Assembly (NCBI GenBank): GCA_007570785.1
Contig: ML661900.1
Location: forward strand, 7,243,570-7,307,569
Length of the DNA stretch: 64,000 nucleotides
Reading direction: 5' to 3'
Source of the DNA: Antilocapra americana
Lineage: Eukaryota; Chordata; Mammalia; Artiodactyla; Antilocapridae
The notes below the pieces were generated by a model. The model saw nothing but the letters and a program-made list of their open reading frames with translations, did no database searches and had not been told where the DNA came from. Made by a program: the position numbers and the translations under genes. Positions 20,960 to 30,697 of this stretch are shown here, piece after piece; position 1 is the first letter of the stretch; each line of letters starts with the position of its first letter.

Positions 20960-21058
20960 AACTAAAGTTACATATTCATTTACTGCTGTTTTCCTCATGC
21001 CTAGAAAATGTCCCAGCACATAGTAGGCAGTCAATTAATACTGCTGAATATTAGTCAG
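20960..21058 (+). mobile_element. L2/MIR-type 3' end (short)
   Basis: 'catgcctagaaaatgtcccagcacatagtaggcagtcaattaatac' resembles the common L2/MIR terminus 'cctggcacatagtaggtgctcaataaat'. Short and diverged. Confidence 0.45.
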
Positions 21059-21599
21059 CACTTGAATTCACATCATTTAATTTCCAATCCTGAACCTTTA
21101 AGAGTTGGACTTTGGCAACTTTTTCACGCAGATCTAGGTATGTAACAGCCGTTTACTGGCTTTAATGGAGAAATAGGAGAAAGGAGACATTTATTCATAA
21201 GCCTAATCTCCCTGCAGCCCAGGAGCATGCTCTCCTATTTCTGTTTGAGGTTGAGGACAATGTTTGGCACAATATAATCAAGGATTTGTACATTCAAAAG
21301 CCACTTGATTATGTGACTTGGATTAACATTGATTATTCTACCAAATAATTCATTCGGTTAAATTTACATTTAAAATCTGTTTTAAAGGCTAATGTTATAC
21401 TGATGATAAAATAATGTATGCTCATTATAGAAAATACAGAAAATGCAGAAAGGTAGAAAGGAAAGTCAGTTTACATCTCATCCCAGTATCAAGAGACAGT
21501 AAGTGTTGATAAATTTGGTGTCTGTTCTCCTGTCCAACAACTTTAAGTGCATACAAGTCATTGCAACAATAGTAGCAGCAACCCCATCCCCTGTGCATG
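21059..21599. other. Unassigned stretch
   Basis: Mostly unrecognised. The phrase 'attatagaaaatacagaaaatgcagaaagg' near 21425 looks repeat-like, but I cannot assign it. Confidence 0.35.
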
Positions 21600-21735
21600 A
21601 GCAAGGCCCATGCCCTCACTTAAACTTCACAACCTGCCTATGTAGAAGGAATTGCTTCTCTAACATTGTATGAGTGAGCAAAATGATGCTCAGAGAGATG
21701 GAGCCACAGTGCAGCCATACGAATGCCCTTTAATT
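21600..21735 (-). mobile_element. MIR-type fragment
   Basis: 'cttaaacttcacaacctgcctatgtag' and 'atgatgctcagagagatggagcca' follow the reversed MIR order. Weak. Confidence 0.42.
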
Positions 21736-23426
21736 TACCCCTCTGATTTCAAGTGCCATTAAATCTAATTTTCTTTCAGGTTGATAAGGGTCTGTTCTAC
21801 TCTTAAGTGTCTGTCAGGGACCTTTAACAATTAAAAATTCTCCTTGAAAGCCTTCATTGATTGAGGTCCCTTAAAGATTCCGGGCCTTGCTTTGCCTCTG
21901 CTCTCTGATCTAAGCAGCCTGCTTTGTAAACACACAGTTGCTTCATGGCCTGTTGTTCTCTTTAACAATTCTCAAGCTCCAGGAAAAAATGTTTCCTTGG
22001 ATTCTTTGTATATATGTTTTCACTGGCACAGAACCTGATACAAAGTCTTGACACAATGGAGATACTGAATAACAAAAATGTTAATTGTTGAATCAAGAAG
22101 TTCTTCCTCATCCTGTGTACTGATCTTTAAACTACATGTTTGGGGTTTCTGTCTTTCTGGGACTCTCAGCATAGGATAAGATGAGAGAGAGAATAGTTGA
22201 GGAACCGCCACTCTGTTTTTTAATAACACCTTTTATGATTTTATAGGGAAAAAGAAACAGCACTTTGAAGGCCAAAGAGGAAAACTGTTAGGCACGGTTT
22301 GGGTACCCGATGCATTGTGTGGATAATGACGGTGGTCACTTCTTCACAGCATCAGTGCTTCCCGCGGTGGAGCACTGTTAGGCTATTTGCTGTAAGCGAT
22401 CCCTGCTGTGTTAAAAAGGGAAATAAATATCCCAGTTTCATTTTCATGTAATTTTTGCAAGGGAAAAGAGAATCATTTTTTGAGATGCCCAGATTTTTAG
22501 CAGCCTGCCAAAGTTACTATTACCATCATTTGTTACACTGGCTTCCAAAAACAAAACAAAACAAAATTCCTATATTCGGTATGTCTGTTCAGAACCTATT
22601 TTATTTTTAACATTCAGTCATGCCTCTTTGATGATCCCTTGCACTGCTGCTGTATTGGCATCAGCTTTGCTATTTATGATTCCTGCATTTCTAGTATGAT
22701 TCTCACATGTTTATTTCAGTGCAAAAATATATTTGACCTCTCTAAAAACAAACAAACAACAACAACAACAGCAAAAACCCCAGCTAATCTAAATCCAGAT
22801 CCTTCTGTAGTTCCGCATGTGTCTCCCAAATCTTGGTGACCAAGTCTAGAACTGGGAAGAAAGTAGATTCTACCTCTTTTCTATTCCATTGGAATAGAAT
22901 GTTCATCATTGTTTCTCGGGTCTCTAGGAGGGCAGTGATCAATATGGAGGAGATATCTAACAACTGCTCACCTGCATGAACCAGTGAAATCTATTTGCAT
23001 TTCGGTGAGGATATTGGAGCACATTCCTGCCCATTCTGGCTATGCATATAGACTGGCCTGCTTTGATCGTGTTTATCTTGGAGAATCCACACAGTTCTCT
23101 CTTTGATTCAGGGTAAGGACCGGACTTCAAAGTTTGGCTCTACACTGATGAGCTTGGACTTCTGTTGTACAGAGAAGAGAAGACACACTCATGTTTTGAT
23201 CCTCCTTTGATTGCACACAGAGTGCTTCCTTCCACCACCACCCCCACCAACCCCCAACACCAGGCTCCGATATTGTAGTTTTTTCTTGGTCCTCTCTTTA
23301 CCCACTGTATCCCTCTCTTCTCAAGCTTAAATGTGTGATAGGTTAAGTTCTACCTTTTCCTGCTTACTGTCTGCCAGTGCTGAAAAGCAATATATGATCT
23401 TATTTCACATGCTTTTATGTTCCCAG
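21736..23426. other. Unassigned stretch, 1.7 kb
   Basis: No confident element. It holds a small (AAC)n run (22746-22770), a C-rich tract (23232-23262) and a short 8-bp inverted repeat, ctattcca/tggaatag (22881-22897). The part 22270-22640 is complex, repeat-free sequence that could be conserved non-coding DNA. Confidence 0.4.
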
Positions 23427-23665
23427 GACTTTGGCCACCTGATGTGAGGAGCCACTCACTGAAAAAGACCCTAATGCTGGGAAAGATTGATGGCAAAAGG
23501 AGAAGAGGGCAGCAGAAAATGAGATGATTGGATAGCCTCGCCGACTCAATGGACATGAATCTCAGCAAACTCTGGGAGATAGTGAAGGACAGGGAAGCCT
23601 GGCGTGCCACAGCCCATGGGGTTGCAAAGAGTCGGACGCGACTTAGTGACTGAACAACAAAAATT
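23427..23665 (+). mobile_element. BovB 3' end fragment
   Basis: The 3' 0.24 kb of BovB: 'ggactttggccacctgatg', 'aatgctgggaaagattgatgg', 'ggttgcaaagagtcggacgcgac' and tail 'gtgactgaacaacaaa'. Confidence 0.94.
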
Positions 23666-23673
23666 TATTAGGC

Positions 23674-23876
23674 CAATAGTTCTCATTCAGAGTGGTTTTT
23701 CCCATCAGGGGATGCTGGCCATGTCTGAAAGCATTTTTGATTGTCATGACCGAGGTGGAGGAGTGCTATTTAATGGCAAAGGATGCAACTAAACATCTGA
23801 CAGTGCAAAGGGTAACTCCCGCAACACAGAATTATCTGGTCTAAAACGTCAGTGGTACCAAGACTGAGATACCCTG
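23674..23876 (+). mobile_element. MER5A (hAT-Charlie, non-autonomous)
   Basis: Near full-length MER5A-like element: 'caatagttctcattcagagtgg', 'ccatcaggggatgctggccatgtctg', 'gattgtcatgaccgaggtgg', 'aactaaacatctgacagtgca' and end 'gactgagataccctg'. It has no coding capacity; it relied on a Charlie-type hAT transposase. The expected 8-bp TSD is not visible, perhaps because the BovB next door replaced the left flank. Confidence 0.87.
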
Positions 23877-23957
23877 TTTTGGGTCCTGAGTATTGAAAGT
23901 TGTGTAAACCACAAGGCATTTCTTCATACAAAGTAAAAACATTTTATAGGTGCTATG

Positions 23958-24158
23958 GGGCTTCCCATGTGGCTCAGTGGTAGAGAATCCTCCTGCTAAT
24001 GCAGGAGACTCAGGTTTGCTCTCTGGCTGGGGAATATCCCCCGGAGGAGGAAATGGCAACCCACTCCAGTGTTCTTGCCTGGGAGATCCCATGGACAGAG
24101 GAGCCTGACTGGCTTCAGTCCACAGGGTCACAAAGAATTAAGACATGACTGAGCATGC
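23958..24158 (+). mobile_element. Bov-tA SINE
   Basis: Forward Bov-tA: head 'gggcttcccatgtggctcagtgg', B-box 'aggtttgctctctgg' (mutated), middle 'caacccactccagtgttctt' and tail 'gtcacaaagaattaagacatgac'. Confidence 0.94.
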
Positions 24159-24324
24159 TTGCACACCTAAAACAATAGCAGTTAGGCATGAATGACATGA
24201 GTTATACTATGATTAGAATAGGGAAAGGTAGCAGAACATTTTCATTGAGATAATGCTTTGTCTGAGACTTGAAAAATAATTGGGGATTTTTCATGGTGTG
24301 TAGCAATGGGGTGAGAATCAAAGT

Positions 24325-24527
24325 GTCAGTCAGTCAGTCACATCCGATTCTTTGTGACCCCATGGACTGTAGCCTGCCAGTCTCCTCTGTCGATGGAACT
24401 CTCCGGGTAAGCATACTGGAGTGGGTTGCCATTTCCTACTCCAGGGGATCTTCCCAACCAAGGGATCAAACCTGGGTCTCTTGCATTGCGGGCAGATTCT
24501 TTACCATCTGAACAAACAGAGAAGCTC
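24325..24527 (-). mobile_element. Bov-tA SINE
   Basis: Reverse Bov-tA beginning with a small tandem (gtcagtcagtcagtca) and ending 'ctgaacaaacagagaagctc'. It forms an inverted pair with the SINE at 23958-24158. Confidence 0.94.
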
Positions 24528-24739
24528 AGAAAAGGGGTAAAAGAGTCCATTTTAGGCTGAAGAAATGAATGAAGCAAAAGCTGGAGGGCAAACCAACATA
24601 TCAAGTTTAGAGAATAAGGTATGGCAAAGGCATGGATAGATTAGATATGAGATATGAGACATCCTATAGGCAGGGACTCACACAACGTCCTAAGTCACTG
24701 GTTCTTTTTTTTCTAGAAAATACACTTAGTAGCAATAAA

Positions 24740-25480
24740 GGAGAGAGGTGTCTACATTGACTATATGGAGACTGGAGCCAAGAAGCCAGTTAGGTAAGTA
24801 TTTTAATAGTCTGATAATAAATGGTGGGGTGAGGGAACGAGCCTTGAATGGCCAGCTACTGGAAGTCCAGGCTGGTCCTCCAAGGGCATGGTGATTTTCT
24901 TTATGAGCCTCCCTCCACAGTCTATGGTGGAAGACATGCTGAAGTTACTGCAGTTAAAATTAGGTCATCATCTCTTGAGTCAAAAAAATATTTACTGGAA
25001 GGAGGCTGTAGAGCATATAGTGAAGGTACGGTCTGCTGTGAATCTGAAAGCTTACTGCTCTTGGCCCATCATTTTCTAGATGGACTTCCAAGTTTCAAGC
25101 AAAAGGGTTAAGTAAATCAGAGACTCATCTGACAGGGAAGTGAACACAGGCAAGGGGCAGTTTGGGGGAAAGATGACTTGTTTACTGAGATTCCTATGGG
25201 GCATTTAGGAAGAGATACTTACAGGAAGAGATGGTCACTGATATTAGATTTGGAAATCATCAGTTTGGAGGTAATACATGAACAGAAGATGATCAAGAAG
25301 ACCTAACAGAACAATTCAAGAAGAGGATTCAGTACAGAATACTGAAGAGAATCAGAACTTCCAGTAAGGAACACAGAGGAGACTGGCAGACAAGAAGAAA
25401 AGAGTGGTGTCAAGGAATTCAGCACAGATGAGTCTTCTTCACTGTTTCCAGGGAAGGGTGGGGTGGATAATTTCATTTTC
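24740..25480 (-). mobile_element. Decayed L2 region (candidate)
   Basis: 'gagactggagccaagaagccagttagg', 'gaaatcatcagtttggaggtaat' and 'acagaggagactggcagac' follow the order of reversed L2 sequence upstream of its 3' end. Identity is low, and it contains a chance frame (24848-25111). Confidence 0.45.
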
Positions 25481-25542
25481 AAATACTCACCCCTACATGA
25501 CTCATTACAGTGAGTATGTATCTTAAAAAATACTCTAATTTT

Positions 25543-25796
25543 AGGACTCCTCTGGTGGTCCACTGGTAAATAACCCACCTGCCAATGCAGGGGCACAGGT
25601 TCGATCCCTGTGGGTCCAGGAAGATCCCACATGCCTCAGGGCAACTAAGCCCATGTGCCACAACTACTGAAGCTCGTGCCTAGATCCTGTGCTCCAAAAC
25701 AAGAGAAACCACTGCCATGGAAAGCCCTCACACCGCAGACACAGGGAGCCCTCGTGCATCAAGGAAGACCCAGCGCGGCCATAAATAAATACATTT
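25543..25796 (+). mobile_element. CHR-type cetartiodactyl SINE with TSD
   Basis: Head 'aggactcctctggtggtcc', B-box 'ggttcgatccctg', CHR body (gaagatcccacatgcc, caactactgaagctcgtgcc) and tail 'cataaataaatacatt'. A probable TSD is aaaaaatactct (25525-25536 and 25797-25808). Confidence 0.92.
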
Positions 25797-25808
25797 AAAA
25801 AATACTCT

Positions 25809-27810
25809 TTTAATTTCCTTCGAGTATAATTTACATATAATAAAATATACTCTTTAAGTGAATAGCTTGATATTCTTTAATGATGATTTTCACCCATGGA
25901 ATCTGTCATCCTAAAAGCTCCCTTGTGAACCACTGCTCTCAAGGCTGCACAGGCATCAGCCTGTCTGAGTCTCCAGCTTGCCCAACAAGGTCTGGACGCA
26001 CTGTTTCCATGATCGTGTGAGCCAGGTCTTTTTAAGTAAGTCTCATTATAAATAACATAAACATAATTGTGAGTTTGCTTGTCTTTTCATCTCTGTTATT
26101 AGTTACACACAGTATTAGGATTGTTATGTCTGATGAATTTATACTTTTTTTTCATCATTAAGAAATGTCCTTCCTTAACTTTTATAACATTGCTTGTCCT
26201 GAAATCTAATTAGTCTGTTATTAATATAGCCACTTTTGCCTTGTTTAGTGACTGTGTGTCATATTTTTATATTTGTTTATTTTTTACATTTCTATTTTTA
26301 GAGAGTATAAAGTTGGGTCTGTTTTAAAAAAATCAAATCTGATAATCTATTTTTGATTAGAATATGCAGACCATTTATATTAATATGGTTATTGATAAAG
26401 CTAGATTTAAATCTGCCATTTTGCTCTCTTATTTCTATTTACTCCGTCTGTTCTTTTTCTCTATTTCTATCTAATTTTGGAAAAATTGATTATTTTAAAA
26501 TTTCATCTTCTTTGTTTGGGTTATTACCTATAAAAATATATTTTGTTTTGTTATTCTAGTGTTTTAGGACTTACAGTGTACATTTTAAATTTATTACAGT
26601 TTACCTTCCAGTGGTGTTATGCAACTTCACCTACAGTATAAGATACTTACTACAGTCCATTTCCATTTTTCCCCTCCAAGCCTATATGCTACTGCTGTCT
26701 TATATTTTACTTTTATACATATTATACATGTGTTTAAATAGTCAGTTATATTTTAAAGATAATAAATAGAAGAATATCTCATGCGTTTGCCCATGTGCTG
26801 CTGTTTCCAGTCTCTTCATTACTTTGTGTAGGGCCATACTTCTGTCTGGTATCACTTTACTTTCGCCTGAAGAAGGTTTTAAAGATTTGTTATAAATCCA
26901 AGTCCTCTCATCATAAATTTTCTAAGGCTTTGTATTTCTGAAAATTTCTTGATTTCACTTCAGTTTGAAAGATATGTTTGCTGGGTATAGGATTCTAAGT
27001 TAGTGTTTATATTACTATTTTAAAATTTCAGTACTGTAACGATGTAGCTCCACTTTCTTCTTGTTTTGTTCCCAGCATGAAATCTGCTGCTGTCTATGTC
27101 TACATGTCTGTTCTCTCGGGCAACTTGATTATTATATATCTTGGTGGAGTTTTCTTCATGTTTCTTCTGCTGCAGATTCACTGAGCTTAGAACTATGGGT
27201 TTATAGTTTCCCTCAAATATGGACAAAAAGTCAGCTATTACTTCTTGAATGTTGAAACATTTCTTCCTTTGGGGAATTCTAATCACACATGTATTTGGTA
27301 ACTTCAAGTTTTTCCACAGCTCATTGTTCATTTTAAATTCATTGTGTTTTATTTTGAATTAGTTCTATTGGTATGTGTTCAAGATAACTGATCTTTCAGT
27401 CTTCTCTTTGACGATGTCTAAACTTTGACTAGTCCCATCCCATGTAACTTTTACCTCAGAGGTTAAAGGTTTTGTCTATACAAGTTTTGTTTGAATCCTT
27501 TTTTATACCTTTCATATCTCAACTTTCTGGACATATGAACTGTGCTTATAATTACATTTCAGTGACCTCTGCTAATTTCAACATGTGTACCAATTCTGCC
27601 CATTTCTTTTGATGAATATTCTCTTCATTATGGGTCATACTTTAATGTTTCTTCATATTTGTAGGCTCTGACTGGTAGACAGTTGTAAATGTTACATTAC
27701 ATGCTGTTGGAAGTGTGTGTCCAGTCTGGCTACTAGGAACAGGCACTTTAATCAGCTCTGAGTGCCCTGTACTGTTTCCTCTTTTCTGGGTGGTGCAGCC
27801 CTGAGTCTTA
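25809..27810 (-). mobile_element. Old L1M-type LINE, reverse
   Basis: The + strand text 'gagtataatttacatataataaaatatac' and, further on, 'ttacagtttaccttccagtggtgttatgcaacttcac', 'gaaggttttaaagatttgttataaatcc', 'gctgggtataggattctaagtt' and 'catgaaatctgctgctgtc' match, in order, antisense sequence of old mammalian L1 elements. No long frame survives. Outer edges and subfamily are uncertain. Confidence 0.62.
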
Positions 27811-28634
27811 GGTAGTTATTAACACCTCATACAAATGTACTGACAAGAACTATTCTAAATAGCTAAGCATGGTACTGGTCAGATTTTTAAATTCCTTGGT
27901 CTTCTCCAAAGACTTTAGAAAACTTTAAAAATAATGTTTGATATGCAAGGAATAGAGATGTCTGGTATGGTCAGGATCAAGGGCTCAAATGCCTCATCAT
28001 GTGTCCCATATCACTTGCATTCACTAATTTATATTGGGGTGGGACATCTCAGTAGATAAAATACTTGGACCTGACCCCCAGTGAGGTTCAAGGATATATT
28101 CACGCATCAAGTGGACCACTAACTCTAATGGAGTCCTTTTCAGGAAAGAAAATAGGACCCCTGAGAGAGAGTTCATGACAAAAGGCATCTGCAACAGTGA
28201 GTTAGTCAGAGTGGGCTGAAGGGAGAAGGGCAGTATGATTCTCATATAGCTACGTGGCTGTCACCAGAACTCATTCTAATCCAGCCTTAAGAGGTAGGGA
28301 TGGAGGGGGCAAGACTTAAATGTAGCTACCTGCACACACTAATCGAAAAAGCTGAATGGATCTCAGACAACTTTGCTGGGGACACGTTTTAAGGGAACAT
28401 AAGATAACATTAACACGGTTTCTTACTGTATCACCTTTGCCCAAGTGAATGAGTGGAGAGCTACACCACCATGTAAAACAGGCAGTTTGAACGAGTAGCA
28501 CTTTTTTTTTACTCAAATGATCACAGGGACTCGGCAACACTAGTAGCAATGCTGGTGGTATCCTTGGCTCGCCAGCTCCAGCCACTGTGGTGGTGGCTGT
28601 GGAGAGGACTGGTGCCGGAGCGAACAGCTGACAG
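27811..28634. other. Unassigned stretch becoming CpG-rich
   Basis: I recognise no element. A T9-10 run lies near 28502-28511. From about 28,530 the sequence turns G+C- and CpG-rich with cag/ctg-type words. See the finding on 28.5-29.35 kb. Confidence 0.4.
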
Positions 28635-28650
28635 CAGCAACGGTGCTAAG

Positions 28651-28858
28651 AAAGAAGCGCAGCCACTCGGTCGTGTCGACTCTTTGCGACCCCACGGACG
28701 GCAGCCCACCAGGCTCCTCCAGCCATGGGACTTTCCAGGCAAGAGCACTGGAGACGGTTGCCATTTCCTTCCCCAGGGGATCTTCCCGACCCAGGGATCA
28801 AACCCGGGTCTCCTACACTGCAGGCAGATGCTTTACCCTCTGAGCCACCAAGGAAGCC
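28651..28858 (-). mobile_element. Bov-tA SINE with 16-bp TSD
   Basis: Well-preserved reverse Bov-tA (cactcggtcgtgtcgactctttgc.. to ..gccaccaaggaagcc). TSD cagcaacggtgctaag (28635-28650) / cagcaatggtgctaag (28859-28874), 15 of 16 matching. CpGs are retained, suggesting a younger copy than most here. Confidence 0.97.
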
Positions 28859-28874
28859 CAGCAATGGTGCTAAG

Positions 28875-29767
28875 TCTTAGGCAATCGGGCATCTAAAAGC
28901 AGTAGCAAACTAGATGGCTAGATGTAAGCGGCGTGTGCGTGGGACGAACATAACCTCGGCTGCTCAGCCACGGTCTTAGGAGCTGTGAAAGTCAAGGATG
29001 GCTGCTATAAAAGTTTGTGATTCTGTACTCTAATTAAAGGGCTCACGCCCACCCTGCCTTCACTCCCATTAGTTAAGTATAATCCCCCAAATGTTTCTCC
29101 TTCCCACTTTGAAAACCAAAGAGAAGGAGTTCTGATCTCCCAACTACGGCAGTGGCAGCAATTGAATTCGGAATAGAATTCCAGCCTTGAAGGGCACCTT
29201 ATTAGGAGAGTGGTACCTAGGCTGCATGACACTTACCAGGGAGCAGGTGCATGCAGTGACCGTCGCGACAGGTTCACGGACACCTGTTGGCACTGTCGGA
29301 GACTCTCGGGAATAATGGTGTAAGCCAGCACTGAATGGTGGGTAGTATTTTGACTAGTGTACACCAGGAAGCAAGAGCATGTCAGGCAGAGAAAACCATG
29401 AATTAGACAAGTGTGGCCATTTCAAGATTGGATGGATCACGAGGTATACTCAGGAGATCTGTCAAAGCAAAGCTAGAAAGATAGGTTGAAGGACACAGTG
29501 AGGAGTTCACTGATAATTAAAGACAATAAAATTCAGTGAATATTTAGGGGGTAGAGAAATAGTAAGTTTATCAGCCTCTGCATTATTTCCCTAGTTCCAG
29601 AAAACCAGACCTATGTAACCTCCTCCCTCAAAACACAGCCCGCTCAAGTTCTCACACCAGACTACATAAAAAAACAAGTAATATTACAACAGTGCCAGGG
29701 GTCTGCCCCTAAATCCAGTGGAGCTTAGCCTTGGCCAACCTTTATGACCCCTGAAATCCACTGAATG
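28875..29767. other. Unassigned, CpG-bearing first half
   Basis: To about 29,350 the sequence carries several CpGs (gcggcgtgtgcgtggg; gaccgtcgcgac). After that it is ordinary A+T-rich sequence. I found no coding frame or named repeat. Confidence 0.4.
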
Positions 29768-30391
29768 TTATGGCAAATAGATGGGGAAACAATGGAAACA
29801 GCGACAGACTTTATTTTCGTGGCCTCCAAAATCACTGCAGATGGTGCCTGCTGTAGCCATGAAAATAAAAGATGCTTGCTCCTTGGAAGAAAAGCTATGA
29901 CAAACCTAGACAGCATATCAGAAGCAGATACATCACTTTGCCAACAAAGGTCTGTCTAGTCAAAGCTATGGTTTTTTCAGTAGTCATGTATGGATGTGAG
30001 AGCAGCACCATAAAGAAGTCTGAGCACCAAAGAATTGATGTTTCTGAACTGTAGTGCTGGAGAAGACTCTTGGACAGTAAGATCAAACCAGTCAATCCTA
30101 AAGGAAATCAACCCTAATTATTCCCTGGAAGGACTGATGCTGAAGCTAAAGCTGCAATACTTCGGCCGCTTGATCCTCAGAACCGAATAACTGGAAACTA
30201 CCCTGATACTGGGGAAGATTGAGGGCAGGAGGAAAAGGGAGCAACAGAGGATGAGATGGTTGGATGACATCACTGACTCAAAGGACATGAGTTTGAGCAA
30301 ACTCCAGGACATAGTGAAGGACAGTGGAGCCTGGCATGCTGCATTCATGGGGTTGCAGAGTCGGACACAACTGAGAGACTGAACAGCAACA
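29768..30391 (+). mobile_element. BovB LINE 3' fragment
   Basis: BovB from 'atggcaaatagatggggaaac' (just after the RT domain) to the tail 'gactgaacagcaacatgg'. Multiple indels break the frame. Confidence 0.94.
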
Positions 30392-30486
30392 TGGAAAGTA
30401 TACGTTGATTTGGGAATCTCATATCTTGGTGTGATAATGAAAGTCATTGTGGTATAGGAAGAGGTGAACTGAAAGAAAATATAGCC

Positions 30487-30534
30487 TCTATTTTATTTAT
30501 CTTCTCGAAGAACCAGCTTTTGGCTTGGTTGATT
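30487..30534 (-). mobile_element. L1 ORF2 piece, inverted
   Basis: 'ttatttatcttctcgaagaaccagcttttggcttgg' is antisense L1 ORF2 sequence of ruminant type. It is joined head-to-head to the forward L1 piece at 30535. Confidence 0.65.
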
Positions 30535-30697
30535 TAAAAAAAAAAAAATTCATTTGAATCAGTTCTACTCAGGTGGATGGAACTGGAGCCTATTATCCAG
30601 AGTGAAGTAAGCCAGAAGGAAAAACAACAATACAGTATACTAATGCATATATATGAAATTTAGAAAGATGGTAACGAGAACCCTGCATGCGAGACAG
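30535..30697 (+). mobile_element. Ruminant L1, ORF2 end to early 3' UTR
   Basis: 'aattcatttgaatcagttctactcagg', 'aactggagcctattatccagagtgaagtaagccagaag' and 'tagaaagatggtaacgag' match the same L1 lineage as 2933-3724 (compare 3310-3470). Truncated at both ends; no poly(A) tail. Confidence 0.9.

Noticed and set aside
22881..22897. 8-bp inverted repeat (ctattcca-t-tggaatag)
   Set aside because: Too short and isolated to distinguish from chance in 64 kb.
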